Assembly: GCF_030063185.1 (NCBI RefSeq)
Contig: NZ_JASISP010000001.1
Coordinates: 186,001-250,000 of the forward strand
DNA: 64,000 nt
Source: Arthrobacter sp. H35-D1
GTDB lineage: Bacteria > Actinomycetota > Actinomycetes > Actinomycetales > Micrococcaceae
Direction of reading: 5' to 3'
Below, in pieces: positions 54,314 to 62,982 of this stretch; position 1 is the first letter of the stretch; each line of letters opens with the position of its first letter. Position numbers and translations under genes: made by a program. A model generated the notes under the pieces. That model did not search any database, had not been told where the DNA came from, and saw only the letters and a program-made list of their open reading frames with translations.

Positions 54314-56809
54314 ATGCAAGCATCCAAGCGCACCTTTGCCATGCGCGGAAGCGCGGCCTGCGCCGCAGCTGCGGTTTTGATTGGCGGCACTTTTGCCGCC
54401 GGCACCGCCTCCGCAGCACCCACGTCCGAGCCGATCGCCACCGCGAGCTCCACGGCCGCCGCGACTTCAAGCCCTACGCCGGCTGCCACCACAAACCCGG
54501 AGCCTGCTGCCACCGCGGCTGCCACGTCCACGGACGCTTCACTGCCTGCAGGCCTCGCCGCCGCAGTGGAACGCGACTTGGGGATGAGCGTTGAGGAATT
54601 CAACGCCCAGGGCGTCTTGGCCACCAAGGCCGCTGAAGTGCAGACCAAGCTCGCCAAGGCCGACCCTGCCGCCGTGGTCTTAGTTGACGGCGACACCATC
54701 AAGGTCAAGACGTCCGTAGCGGATGTTGCCAAGGCCGCGGCAGGAGACGCCAAGGTGGCGGTCTCCGACCCCACTGCCGCGCCGTCCTTCGCCAAGATCG
54801 ATGCCGCAAGTGTCGACGCTTTGTTCGCCGACTACGTGGGCGAATTTGGTGCCACGGCGCTGCAGTCCATCATGGTCAATGGCAATGGCGAGTTCGTCAT
54901 CCGCACCGGTGATGCAGCAACCACCAGCCCCATGGCGACGCAGCGATCATTCACACAGGCAGCCAAACCCTCCACTGACGACTTTGCCGCCAAGTACGGC
55001 AACGTGGTGGTTGAGCCTGCACAAGGACCGGCCGGTGCTTTGGCAGGCGACGTTGTCAACGGCCAGGGCTACATCGCGCTTGACCCCGCAACAGGCAAAG
55101 GTGAATTGTGCAGCATCGGCTGGAACGGTTTCAACAAAGAAGGCGACCCTGCCGTTATTTCGGCAGGTCACTGCTCGAATGACGGGTCACTGCCTGTGGC
55201 CGGACTGACCAATCCTCTCAAGGACACAGCAGTCACAGGCGGTCCCAGCACAGAAGCCGAAGGAACGGTGCTGTTGGGACTCCTCGGCTTTTCACAATTT
55301 GGCGGCCCCGGCAATTCACCGGCGATCGATCCTTTTTCGCAAAACCCTGGCAATATCGGCACGGACGTCTCCGTCATTGACGGCATCAATACGGAGCTGA
55401 CCCAGCTGCCCAAGGTCACCGACTGGACCACCCCCGCCTCCCTGCAGGACTCGGGTCCCCAGGTGGCGGGCGTTTCCGATGCGATCCTTGGAACCTCCAT
55501 CTGCAAGTCCGGCCGCACAACTGGCTGGTCCTGCGGCACAGTCTCTGAAGTTGGAGCCTTCCTTGTCGGTGGCAAAAACTATCCCAAGGACCCCAAAAAT
55601 CCCAAGCCCGGCGAAGACCCGAAAGACGTTCGCGCCGTTCGAGGCTTTACTTCCACGGATCTCAATGCCGCCGAGGGTGATTCCGGCGGGTCCATCATTG
55701 CCGGCACACTTGCAGTAGGCATGATCAGCGCTGGCGGTGGCGGACTCACCTATGGCGTGTCACTCACTGACGCCTTGAAGCACACCGACGGCTACTCCGT
55801 CAAGATCTTCCTCAACGCCCCCAAGATCACCACAACCGGGCAGGTCTTCCGCTCGACCGACGTGAAGGGCACTGTTGCCGGCGCCCCCGCAGGCACCACA
55901 GTCTCCATCACGATTGACGGAACCACTACCGAAGCAACCGTTGGCGCCGACGGCACATGGACCGCGAAGGCACCCAACGCGTTCGGCACCTTTGCAGTCA
56001 AGGCCCAGGCCAAGAATGGCTTCAGCACCTCGGAAACCACCACAGGCTCGATTGAGGTCATCAAGCAGACCCTGGCCGTCCCGGCCATCACGGCACCTGC
56101 GCAGGACGGCACAGTAGCTGCCCCCGTCACTTCCATCACGGGCACCGGCAAGGCCGGCGCAACCATTGAGCTGACTGGCGATGTCGAAGGCTCAGTCGAC
56201 GTCGCTAAGGACGGCACCTGGTCCTTCGAAGTGTCCACCGCCCTGGAAGTTGGCAACCACACCATCACGGCCAAGCAGACACTGAAGGACTGGAACGACT
56301 CCAAGACGGCCACCAACAAGTTCAACGTGGTTCCGGCAGCCCCGGCCATCACCTCGCCCTCCAACGGTCAGGAGTTCGCCTTCGACCAGGGCCCGTCTGT
56401 AGTCTCGGGCAGCAACATTGAAGGCGCGGCTGTCTCAGTGACAATCGACGGCAAGAAGCACGACGCCGCAGTTGATGGCGGCAAGTGGAGCGTAAAGCTG
56501 GATGCCAAGCTTGGCACCGGCGACTACACCGTCACTGCCGTGCAGACCGTCGGCGACGTTCAGTCACTGACGGCCTCCTCGGACTTCTCGGTGCTGGCCG
56601 CCCCGGCCCCGCCGGCAACCCAGGCGCCCACGCAGGAGCCCACACAGGCCCCGCCAACGGCACCGGCGCCCACAACGGCCCCATCCGACAACGACCTGGC
56701 CAACACCGGCGCATCCAGCTCACTGCTGGTGCTCGGCGCAGCTGGCGGCATCCTGCTCTTGGGTGGAGCCGCATTCCTGCTGTTCCGCCGCCGCAAGTCA
56801 ACGAACTAA
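54314..56809 (+). CDS. Sortase-anchored streptogrisin-like serine protease with Ig-like domains
   Basis: 831 residues. A signal peptide cut near ASA-AP (about 34). A pro-region of about 200 residues follows, then an S1E-type protease domain with His286 (AGHCSN), Asp351 (IGTDVSVI) and Ser457 (EGDSGGS). Disulfides are Cys266-Cys287 and Cys397-Cys407, with CKSGRTTGWSCG. Three Ig-like modules (about 503-582, 590-672, 675-761) and a Pro/Thr-rich stalk end in the sorting signal LANTG (795-799), a hydrophobic helix and RRRK, so sortase anchors it to the wall. LANTG rather than LPXTG is usual for class E sortases. Confidence 0.92.
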   Translation: MQASKRTFAMRGSAACAAAAVLIGGTFAAGTASAAPTSEPIATASSTAAATSSPTPAATTNPEPAATAAATSTDASLPAGLAAAVERDLGMSVEEFNAQGVLATKAAEVQTKLAKADPAAVVLVDGDTIKVKTSVADVAKAAAGDAKVAVSDPTAAPSFAKIDAASVDALFADYVGEFGATALQSIMVNGNGEFVIRTGDAATTSPMATQRSFTQAAKPSTDDFAAKYGNVVVEPAQGPAGALAGDVVNGQGYIALDPATGKGELCSIGWNGFNKEGDPAVISAGHCSNDGSLPVAGLTNPLKDTAVTGGPSTEAEGTVLLGLLGFSQFGGPGNSPAIDPFSQNPGNIGTDVSVIDGINTELTQLPKVTDWTTPASLQDSGPQVAGVSDAILGTSICKSGRTTGWSCGTVSEVGAFLVGGKNYPKDPKNPKPGEDPKDVRAVRGFTSTDLNAAEGDSGGSIIAGTLAVGMISAGGGGLTYGVSLTDALKHTDGYSVKIFLNAPKITTTGQVFRSTDVKGTVAGAPAGTTVSITIDGTTTEATVGADGTWTAKAPNAFGTFAVKAQAKNGFSTSETTTGSIEVIKQTLAVPAITAPAQDGTVAAPVTSITGTGKAGATIELTGDVEGSVDVAKDGTWSFEVSTALEVGNHTITAKQTLKDWNDSKTATNKFNVVPAAPAITSPSNGQEFAFDQGPSVVSGSNIEGAAVSVTIDGKKHDAAVDGGKWSVKLDAKLGTGDYTVTAVQTVGDVQSLTASSDFSVLAAPAPPATQAPTQEPTQAPPTAPAPTTAPSDNDLANTGASSSLLVLGAAGGILLLGGAAFLLFRRRKSTN

Positions 56810-56856
56810 CAGCGCCTGCACTAAGCTGTAGTTTCATCATCGCAACACCCTAAGGA

Positions 56857-56895
56857 GTGGGTCCCGTTCACCAGTGAATGGGGCCTACTTCTTTT
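56857..56895 (+). terminator. Hairpin terminator after the protease gene
   Basis: GTGGGTCCCGTTCA (56857-56870) pairs with TGAATGGGGCCTAC (56875-56888) through Watson-Crick and G-T pairs; the loop is CCAG and TTCTTTT follows. A good intrinsic terminator between the protease and the next gene. Confidence 0.75.
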
Positions 56896-56932
56896 CCACC
56901 GCAAGCTCTTTACCGCAAGAACGGGAGGCACC

Positions 56933-57472
56933 ATGAACAACAAAGCCGTGGCAGCACTTGTCCTCGCCACCACCATGACAGGAGCCGTCGGCATGAGCGC
57001 ATGCGCCCCCCAACAGGACCCCAGCGCACCGCCGTCGTCCGTTTCTTCCAGCACTTCCTCCAGCACTGCAGATGCCAACACTTTGCTCCAGCTCAACGAC
57101 AGCCTGCGCGCAAAACTCGGCGAGGCCTACTCGGACTCCTGGATTGAAGATGACAAACTCCATGTTGCCGTCACCACCGAGGCGGCGGCGGCCGTCGTGA
57201 CGGACGCGGGGGCCATCCCCAAAATTGTCACCATCGGCGCCGCCGCCCTGGAGACGGCCCTGCAGGCAGTTTCGGCCTGGCAGGCCAGCCTTCCGGACGC
57301 CCAAGGCGCCGCCATCCACAAGATCATTCCCGACGGGCGCACGGGCACCCTGACAATCTTTGTGGCCCCCGAGGAACTCGACGCCGTCGCCAAGGCCGCA
57401 GCCACGGACAAGCCGGCAGGGGCGGTGCCCCTTGTCATCAAGGCGTCCACCGGCCTGGCAACACCGTTGTAG
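56933..57472 (+). CDS. Lipoprotein resembling a stand-alone protease pro-domain
   Basis: 179 residues. A signal peptide ends in the lipobox MSAC (Cys24). The mature part (SDSWIEDDKLHVAVTTEAAA, IPKIVTIGAAALETALQAVS and IPDGRTGTLTIFVAPEELDA) has the pattern of the alpha-lytic-protease or streptogrisin pro-region: a W-x-D-E segment, a beta strand with HVAVTT and a second repeat GTLTIFVAPEEL. No protease domain follows. It lies 123 bases after the S1E protease. GGGAGG precedes the ATG. Confidence 0.65.
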   Translation: MNNKAVAALVLATTMTGAVGMSACAPQQDPSAPPSSVSSSTSSSTADANTLLQLNDSLRAKLGEAYSDSWIEDDKLHVAVTTEAAAAVVTDAGAIPKIVTIGAAALETALQAVSAWQASLPDAQGAAIHKIIPDGRTGTLTIFVAPEELDAVAKAAATDKPAGAVPLVIKASTGLATPL

Positions 57473-57488
57473 TCGCTAAGATGACACC

Positions 57489-58493
57489 ATGATTCATACT
57501 TTCAGGGCGCACGACGCCGTTGAGCTCGCCGTCCTGGAACGCAGCGGATTCGTCGAGTCCGTGCACATCGGATCCGCCGTCGTCGTGGCCGGCGACGGCT
57601 CGGTTGTCACCGAACTGGGCGATGTCACGGCCCCCATTTATCCGCGGTCGGCCACCAAGCCGTTCCAGGCGTTGGCCTCCATGCAGTCGGGCGTCCCGCT
57701 TCGAGGGGTCCAAGTGGCCATCGCCGCCGGCAGCCATCGCGGTTCCATCGAACACATGGACGTGGTGTCAGGCATGCTCAAAGCGGCGGGCTTGGAGGAA
57801 AAACACCTCGGCTGCCCGGCGGCTTGGCCCGGCGATTCCACGGCCCGCGCCTGGATGGTGCGCACCGAACGTGAGAAATCCAAGCTGGCCATGAACTGTT
57901 CAGGAAAGCACGCGGCCTTCCTGTGGGCGTGCGTGGAAAACGGCTGGGACCTCTCCGGCTATCTGGAGCCCAACCATCCCATGCAGCGGGCAGTGCGCAC
58001 CGTGCTGGAGGAATACACGGGCGAAACAGTGCGACACACAGGCGTTGACGGCTGCGGTGCACCCGTCATGGCCGTCAGCCTGACCGGCCTGGCCAGGGCT
58101 TTTTCGACCCTGGCGAAGGCCCCGTCGGACAAGCACGCCAACGCCCGTGCAGCCACCGTTGCCACGTCAATGCTGGACTATCCTTGGGCCGTCGAGGGCC
58201 ACGGTTTGCCCAACACGGTGGTCATGGAGGATCTTGGCATCCTGGCCAAAATGGGTGCCGAAGGCGTCCTTGCCATGTCCACCCCCACGGGTGCCAGCGT
58301 GGCCGTGAAGATCCTCGACGGCAACGGCCGCGCTGCCACGTTGGTGGGGCTGACCCTGCTGGCCGTGTCCGGCGCCGTGGACATTCCCGCCGTTGCGGGG
58401 GTGCTCGGAAAAGTGGTTCCCCCTGTCATGGGCGGCAACTCCCCCGCCGGCAGCCTGCGGCTCGGCCAGGCCGTCAGCTCCCTGCTGGACTAG
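57489..58493 (+). CDS. L-asparaginase (AnsA/ReAV type, Asparaginase_II family)
   Basis: 334 residues. Hydrolyses asparagine, cytosolic. The substrate part is [10 protein letters not shown] and the motif [12 protein letters not shown] holds a Ser-x-x-Lys pair typical of the Rhizobium etli type V-like asparaginases; [14 protein letters not shown] and [12 protein letters not shown]-like ends complete it. It is 17 bases after the lipoprotein. No strong ribosome site is visible, so translation may be coupled or weak. Confidence 0.85.
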   Translation: MIHTFRAHDAVELAVLERSGFVESVHIGSAVVVAGDGSVVTELGDVTAPIYPRSATKPFQALASMQSGVPLRGVQVAIAAGSHRGSIEHMDVVSGMLKAAGLEEKHLGCPAAWPGDSTARAWMVRTEREKSKLAMNCSGKHAAFLWACVENGWDLSGYLEPNHPMQRAVRTVLEEYTGETVRHTGVDGCGAPVMAVSLTGLARAFSTLAKAPSDKHANARAATVATSMLDYPWAVEGHGLPNTVVMEDLGILAKMGAEGVLAMSTPTGASVAVKILDGNGRAATLVGLTLLAVSGAVDIPAVAGVLGKVVPPVMGGNSPAGSLRLGQAVSSLLD

Positions 58494-58527
58494 CCGCCCA
58501 CACCCGCCAGCCAGCCAGGAGACTCCC

Positions 58528-58881
58528 ATGGTCGCCAGACGACGCATTGACATTGCCGAAGGCCACGCTGCCCTGGCAGCCTGGCGCTCCGGGGATCGCA
58601 CCCGTCCGGTCACTGCCATGGCCGTGCGCTTCTCGCTGGAAGAGCTCGCCGCACGCGCCCCCGGGAACTCGGTGGAGGTGCGCGTCCCGCCCTTTGGTGT
58701 CACCCAGTGCGTGGCCGGCCCGCGGCACACCCGGGGCACCCCGCCCAATGTGGTGGAGTGCGACGCCGAAACCTGGCTCGCGCTGGTGACCGGCGGCACC
58801 AGCTGGTCCGACGCCGTCGACCGCGGTTTGGTGGCTGCCTCCGGTTTGCGTGCAGAGCTGTCCGCCGAACTCCCCTTTTAG
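58528..58881 (+). CDS. SCP2-like (sterol carrier family) protein
   Basis: 117 residues from ATG 58528, AGGAG 5 bases before it. The N-terminus [18 protein letters not shown] is followed by [40 protein letters not shown] and [20 protein letters not shown]; the last two blocks are the hallmark of the actinobacterial sterol-carrier family. It has no known activity and lies upstream of purF as in M. tuberculosis (Rv0807 position). Confidence 0.85.
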   Translation: MVARRRIDIAEGHAALAAWRSGDRTRPVTAMAVRFSLEELAARAPGNSVEVRVPPFGVTQCVAGPRHTRGTPPNVVECDAETWLALVTGGTSWSDAVDRGLVAASGLRAELSAELPF

Positions 58882-58935
58882 CGAACCCGCCGCGTTCCCG
58901 GACTGGCTCCAAGGTTGGGCAGGTACCCTAGTGGC

Positions 58936-59259
58936 ATGACTTCCCAGCCTGAAACCACCCCCGGAGAGCCCCGCCAACTGCAGGTGCGCCGGGCCCCAAA
59001 ATACGTCCCGTTCCTGATTGCAGGCGCGTTGGCAGGAGTGGCCACGGCCGCTATTTTCACTTACATGCTCCCGCCCACCGAGGGATTTGAAGCTTCCAGC
59101 GTCTTTGGCTTGTTTACGGTCTTGCTGATGCTGCCGGGGGCCGGGCTCGGCGCCATCGTGGCACTGGTGCTGGACCATCGGGGAAGGCGCCGCAGCAAAA
59201 CCCTGGTTGCAGAAGCGCTGCCCGACGACGATCGCAACGCTGCGGCCGAAACCGCTTAG
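58936..59259 (+). CDS. Small membrane protein of unknown function
   Basis: 107 residues. Two helices, PFLIAGALAGVATAAIFTYM and SVFGLFTVLLMLPGAGLGAI, separated by a short loop (LPPTEGFEAS), and a basic then acidic C-terminal tail (HRGRRRSKTLVAEALPDDD). A conserved companion of purF in actinobacteria. No domain with a known function is recognisable. Confidence 0.75.
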   Translation: MTSQPETTPGEPRQLQVRRAPKYVPFLIAGALAGVATAAIFTYMLPPTEGFEASSVFGLFTVLLMLPGAGLGAIVALVLDHRGRRRSKTLVAEALPDDDRNAAAETA

Positions 59260-59337
59260 CGTCCCATCGCACGATCGGGAGCATAACGCAGGTCACAATC
59301 GGTTAGCGCCGCTGCCATTACGTGAGACAATTTCAAC

Positions 59338-60903
59338 GTGGCACGCGGAGACGGAAAACTATCCCATGATCTTTTACCCGGCGAAAAGGGACCTCAGGAC
59401 GCTTGTGGCGTGCTGGGCATCTGGGCACCCGGTGAAGAGGTTGCAAAACTAACCTATTACGGGCTGTATTCGTTGCAGCACCGCGGACAGGAGTCCGCCG
59501 GCATCGCAACAAGCGACGGCACGCGGATCAGTGTGTACAAGGACATGGGCCTCGTATCCCAGGTTTTTGACGAACCCACGCTGAACACCCTGACCGGGCA
59601 CATCGCCGTCGGCCACTGCCGGTACTCCACCACGGGCGCCAACAACTGGTCCAATGCCCAGCCCACCCTCGGCGCAACGGGCAACGGCGCCGTCGCGCTT
59701 GCGCACAACGGCAACCTCACCAACTCCGCTGAACTGCACGAGCTGGTCCTGGAGCGCTACGGCGTTCCCACCGCCGGCGAAATGGCCCAGGGCAACACCA
59801 CCGACACCGCCCTTGTCACCACCCTGCTCAAGGGCGAAGAGGGCAAGACCCTGGAAGACACAGCCATGGAGCTGCTGCCCAAAATCCACGGGGCCTTCTC
59901 TTTCGTCTTCATGGACGAACACACCCTGTACGCGGCCCGCGACCCGCACGGCGTCCGCCCGCTGGTGCTGGGCCGGCTGGACAGCGGCTGGGTTGTTGCC
60001 TCCGAAGGTGCCGCCCTGAACACCATCGGTGCCAGCACGATTCGCGAAATCGAACCCGGCGAGTTCATCGCCATCGATGAAGACGGCGTCCGCTCCCAGC
60101 GCTTCGCCCCGGCCACCCCGGCCGGCTGCGTCTTCGAGTACGTATACTTGGCCCGCCCGGATGCCACCATCGCCGGCCGCTCCGTGTACGAGTCCCGCGT
60201 GGAAATGGGCCGCCAGCTGGCCCGCGAAAACCATGCCGACGCGGATCTTGTCATTCCAGTTCCGGAGTCCGGCACTCCGGCAGCCATCGGCTATGCCGAA
60301 CAGTCCGGCATCCCCTTTGCCCACGGCTTTGTCAAGAACGCCTACGTTGGCCGCACATTCATCCAGCCCAGCGAGACCCTGCGCAAGTTGGGCATCAAGT
60401 TGAAGCTGAACGCCCTGGAGTCCGTGATTCGCGGCAAGCGCATCATTGTGGTCGACGACTCCATCGTCCGCGGCAACACGCAGCGTGCAGTGGTCCGCAT
60501 GCTCAAGGAGGCCGGGGCCGCGGAAGTTCATGTGAAGATCTCCTCGCCACCCGTGCGCTGGCCATGTTTCTACGGGATCGACTTCGCCTCCCGCGCCGAA
60601 CTGATAGCCAACGGCGCTGCCATAGAGGAGATTGGAACATCCATCGGCGCCGACTCGCTGGCGTACATTTCCGAAGACGGCATGATCGACGCTACCCTGC
60701 AGCCTCGCGAACGCCTCTGCACGGCCTGCTTCACCGGCACGTACCCCATCGAGCTCCCCACCGGCGACCGTTTGGGCAAGAACCTGCTAGAGCGCACCGC
60801 TGCCGGCAACGCCACACCCTCCACCGGTTGCGACCCGGGCCCCGACGCGGAAATGGAAAAGCTCCTGACCGACCAAGACCGCACCGCCCCCAACGGTTCT
60901 TGA
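59338..60903 (+). CDS. purF: Amidophosphoribosyltransferase PurF
   Basis: 521 residues from GTG 59338. The first committed step of purine synthesis. An N-terminal propeptide is removed to expose Cys23 (DACGVLGIWA), the glutaminase nucleophile. The PRPP loop is IIVVDDSIVRGNTQR. The C-terminal RLCTACFTG pattern carries Fe-S type cysteines as in Bacillus PurF. It is followed 24 bases later by purM. Confidence 0.97.
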   Translation: MARGDGKLSHDLLPGEKGPQDACGVLGIWAPGEEVAKLTYYGLYSLQHRGQESAGIATSDGTRISVYKDMGLVSQVFDEPTLNTLTGHIAVGHCRYSTTGANNWSNAQPTLGATGNGAVALAHNGNLTNSAELHELVLERYGVPTAGEMAQGNTTDTALVTTLLKGEEGKTLEDTAMELLPKIHGAFSFVFMDEHTLYAARDPHGVRPLVLGRLDSGWVVASEGAALNTIGASTIREIEPGEFIAIDEDGVRSQRFAPATPAGCVFEYVYLARPDATIAGRSVYESRVEMGRQLARENHADADLVIPVPESGTPAAIGYAEQSGIPFAHGFVKNAYVGRTFIQPSETLRKLGIKLKLNALESVIRGKRIIVVDDSIVRGNTQRAVVRMLKEAGAAEVHVKISSPPVRWPCFYGIDFASRAELIANGAAIEEIGTSIGADSLAYISEDGMIDATLQPRERLCTACFTGTYPIELPTGDRLGKNLLERTAAGNATPSTGCDPGPDAEMEKLLTDQDRTAPNGS

Positions 60904-60927
60904 AACTTTCCCACGAAAAGAGACGCC

Positions 60928-62076
60928 ATGCCCAACGCCTCCCATGATTCCCCCGCACCGGCTATTACCTACGCCAGCGCCGGTGTTGACACCGAAGCAG
61001 GCGACCTCGCCGTTGAGCTGATGAAGGAAGCCGTCAAGGCCACGCACGGGGCGAACGTGGTGGGCGGTTTTGGCGGATTCGCCGGCCTGTACGACGTCTC
61101 CAAGCTGCTGACCTACAAAAAGCCGTACCTGGCAACCTCCACCGACGGTGTGGGCACCAAGGTGGCCATCGCCCAGGCCATGGACATCCACGACACCATT
61201 GGTTACGACCTGGTCGGCATGGTGGTTGACGACATTGTGGTGGTTGGCGCCGAGCCTTTGTTCATGACCGACTACATCGCCACCGGCAAAGTTGTCCCGC
61301 AGCGCGTGGCAGACATTGTCCGCGGCATCGCCGGCGCTTGCAAGGTGGCCGGCACCGCGTTGGTCGGTGGCGAGACCGCCGAGCACCCCGGCCTGCTGGC
61401 TCCCGACGAGTACGACGTCGCAGGTGCCTGCACGGGTGTCGTCGAGGCTGATTTGTTGCTGGGTCCCGAACGCGTGCGGGAAGGCGATGTCATCATCGCG
61501 ATGGCGTCCTCGGGCCTGCACTCCAACGGCTACTCGCTGGTCCGCCGCGTCATCAACCATGCAGGATGGGCCCTTGACCGGCAGGTGTCGGAACTTGGCC
61601 GCACTTTGGGCGAGGAGCTGCTGGAACCCACCCGCGTCTACGCTGCGGATTGCCTGGACCTGACCCGCTATCTTCCTGTCACGCAGGAAAAAGCCGTGCA
61701 CGGATTCAGCCACATCACCGGCGGTGGCTTGGCCGCCAATCTGGCACGCGTGCTGCCTCAGGGCCTCATCGGCACGGTCGACCGCTCCACGTGGAGCCTG
61801 CCGGCCATCTTCAACTTGGTCTCGCAGTTGGGCAACGTGCCGCTGGCTGATCTGGAGCGCACCTTGAACCTTGGTGTTGGCATGGTGGCGGTGGTCTCTG
61901 CTGACGCCGCTGACGCCGCAGTTGATCGCCTGAACGCCCGCGGCTTGCCGTCATGGGTCATGGGCACTGTCACCAGGGAGTCCGCGGATTCCGACAAAAC
62001 CGGCGCTGACTACACCCAAGGCGCCAAGGGCGTTGACGGCGGCGCAGTCCGCCTGGTGGGCAACTACGCTTCCTAA
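60928..62076 (+). CDS. purM: AIR synthetase PurM
   Basis: 382 residues. Converts FGAM to AIR, cytosolic. Motifs are STDGVGTKVAIA, YDLVGMVVDDIVVVGAEPLF, ALVGGETAEHPGL and a C-terminal GFSHITGGGLAANLARVLP. It is the second gene of the purF-purM pair. The hairpin region follows its stop, so transcription likely ends there. Confidence 0.97.
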   Translation: MPNASHDSPAPAITYASAGVDTEAGDLAVELMKEAVKATHGANVVGGFGGFAGLYDVSKLLTYKKPYLATSTDGVGTKVAIAQAMDIHDTIGYDLVGMVVDDIVVVGAEPLFMTDYIATGKVVPQRVADIVRGIAGACKVAGTALVGGETAEHPGLLAPDEYDVAGACTGVVEADLLLGPERVREGDVIIAMASSGLHSNGYSLVRRVINHAGWALDRQVSELGRTLGEELLEPTRVYAADCLDLTRYLPVTQEKAVHGFSHITGGGLAANLARVLPQGLIGTVDRSTWSLPAIFNLVSQLGNVPLADLERTLNLGVGMVAVVSADAADAAVDRLNARGLPSWVMGTVTRESADSDKTGADYTQGAKGVDGGAVRLVGNYAS

Positions 62077-62089
62077 TTTTCACGTTCGA

Positions 62090-62122
62090 CGGCGGCCCCC
62101 ACCTTCCGGGTGGGGGCCGCCG
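62090..62122 (+). terminator. Strong hairpin after purM
   Basis: Perfect 14-bp stem CGGCGGCCCCCACC (62090-62103) with 62109-62122, loop TTCCG. Fourteen bases beyond the purM stop. No T-run. Confidence 0.75.
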
Positions 62123-62138
62123 CTGTCTGAGCTGACAG

Positions 62139-62200
62139 ATGCCGCAGTTTGACGGAAATGCCAGGGTTTGTTCCATGGCATTTCCGTCAAACTGCGGCAT
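62139..62200. repeat. Perfect 25-bp inverted repeat after purM
   Basis: Arms 62139-62163 and 62176-62200 are exact reverse complements, loop 12 bases. TTTT follows on the plus strand and no such run on the other. It shares the 12-base word TTTCCGTCAAAC with the 6.7-kb hairpin. Confidence 0.85.
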
Positions 62201-62232
62201 TTTAGCCTAGACGGGCGTGGGAGCCGGCGGCT

Positions 62233-62344
62233 GGGCCCCTCGGGGAGGGCGTGGTGGGCCCACACCGGCGAGGGCTGGGCCCACGCGCCCGAGGGGCCCC
62301 AAGGGCGGCTCGCCCGCGAGCCAACCTTGGGGAGGGCGTGGGGA
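62233..62344. repeat. GC-rich palindromic element between purM and DUF3073
   Basis: GGGCCCCTCGGG (62233-62244) pairs with CCCGAGGGGCCC (62288-62299); inner GTGGGCCCAC lies between. GGCTCG-cccg-CGAGCC (62307-62322) is a second hairpin. GGGGAGGGCGTGG occurs at 62242-62254 and 62329-62341. The tail TTGGGGAGGGCGTGGGGA (62327-62344) resembles the tail of the purC element. The frames across it look like composition artefacts. Confidence 0.65.
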
Positions 62345-62424
62345 ACAACAAAATCCCCACACGCCGCGACAGCTTTTTGGCTGTGCGTCATGCAGGGTTT
62401 GTTGCGTTTGGTGTCTAATCGTCC

Positions 62425-62655
62425 CTAGCCAATGCGGCGGGTGTCCACGTCGTCGTCGTCCTCAAACTGATCCGCATACTTGTCTTCATATGCCGAATAG
62501 TCCGGCTCTGCAGGAATCTCACTGTGATGGCTCGGGGCTCGCCGAGTAGTCGCACCGAGCTCTTTTTGCAGAGCTGAATAATCAGTGTTCGGGGAGTAGT
62601 ACTTAATGTCCCGAGCCTGCTTGGTTGCTTTCGCCTTTTGACGGCCGCGCCCCAT
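62425..62655 (-). CDS. DUF3073 protein
   Basis: 76 residues, starting MGRGRQKAKATKQARDIKYY, the actinobacterial DUF3073 N-terminus. The C-terminal half is acidic (YADQFEDDDDVDTRRIG). A purine-rich site (AAGGGGG) lies in front of the start. The function is unknown; in M. tuberculosis the counterpart (Rv0810c) is also next to purM. Confidence 0.9.
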   Translation of the reverse strand: MGRGRQKAKATKQARDIKYYSPNTDYSALQKELGATTRRAPSHHSEIPAEPDYSAYEDKYADQFEDDDDVDTRRIG

Positions 62656-62982
62656 GGCGTGACCCCCTTTTTACACTTGGACCGGAGGTGGTCGCTCGGG
62701 CTAAGAGCGAGGCTCCGGAATATTCGGTCAGTTTGTCGTACTCCTAGATTACATTAGTTCTGCCCCGGTCGCGTCCCACCATGGGGTGTTCTGCCCATAG
62801 CCAAACACAAATATTCAGCCTCTCCCTGCGCTTTATTCGGTAGAGTCACGTATGAGCAGAGCATTTATTCCATGAGGCGGCGTGTTTCCAGCATCCACAG
62901 AGTGGCTGTCAGCACATCGTTGTCCTCACCACAGGAACAAGTTTTTGCGCCAGGCAAGGCGCAGCACGGAAGGTAAGCCCCC
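62656..62982. other. Gene-free divergent region
   Basis: 327 bases between DUF3073 (minus) and the last gene (plus). I see no reading frame with family features and no clear promoter. GGAAGG (62968-62973) is the ribosome site of the last gene. Confidence 0.4.

Noticed and set aside
62217-62549. Frames through the GC-rich palindromic element
   Set aside because: The predicted peptide is Gly/Pro/Arg composition from palindromic DNA, and it runs over the DUF3073 gene.
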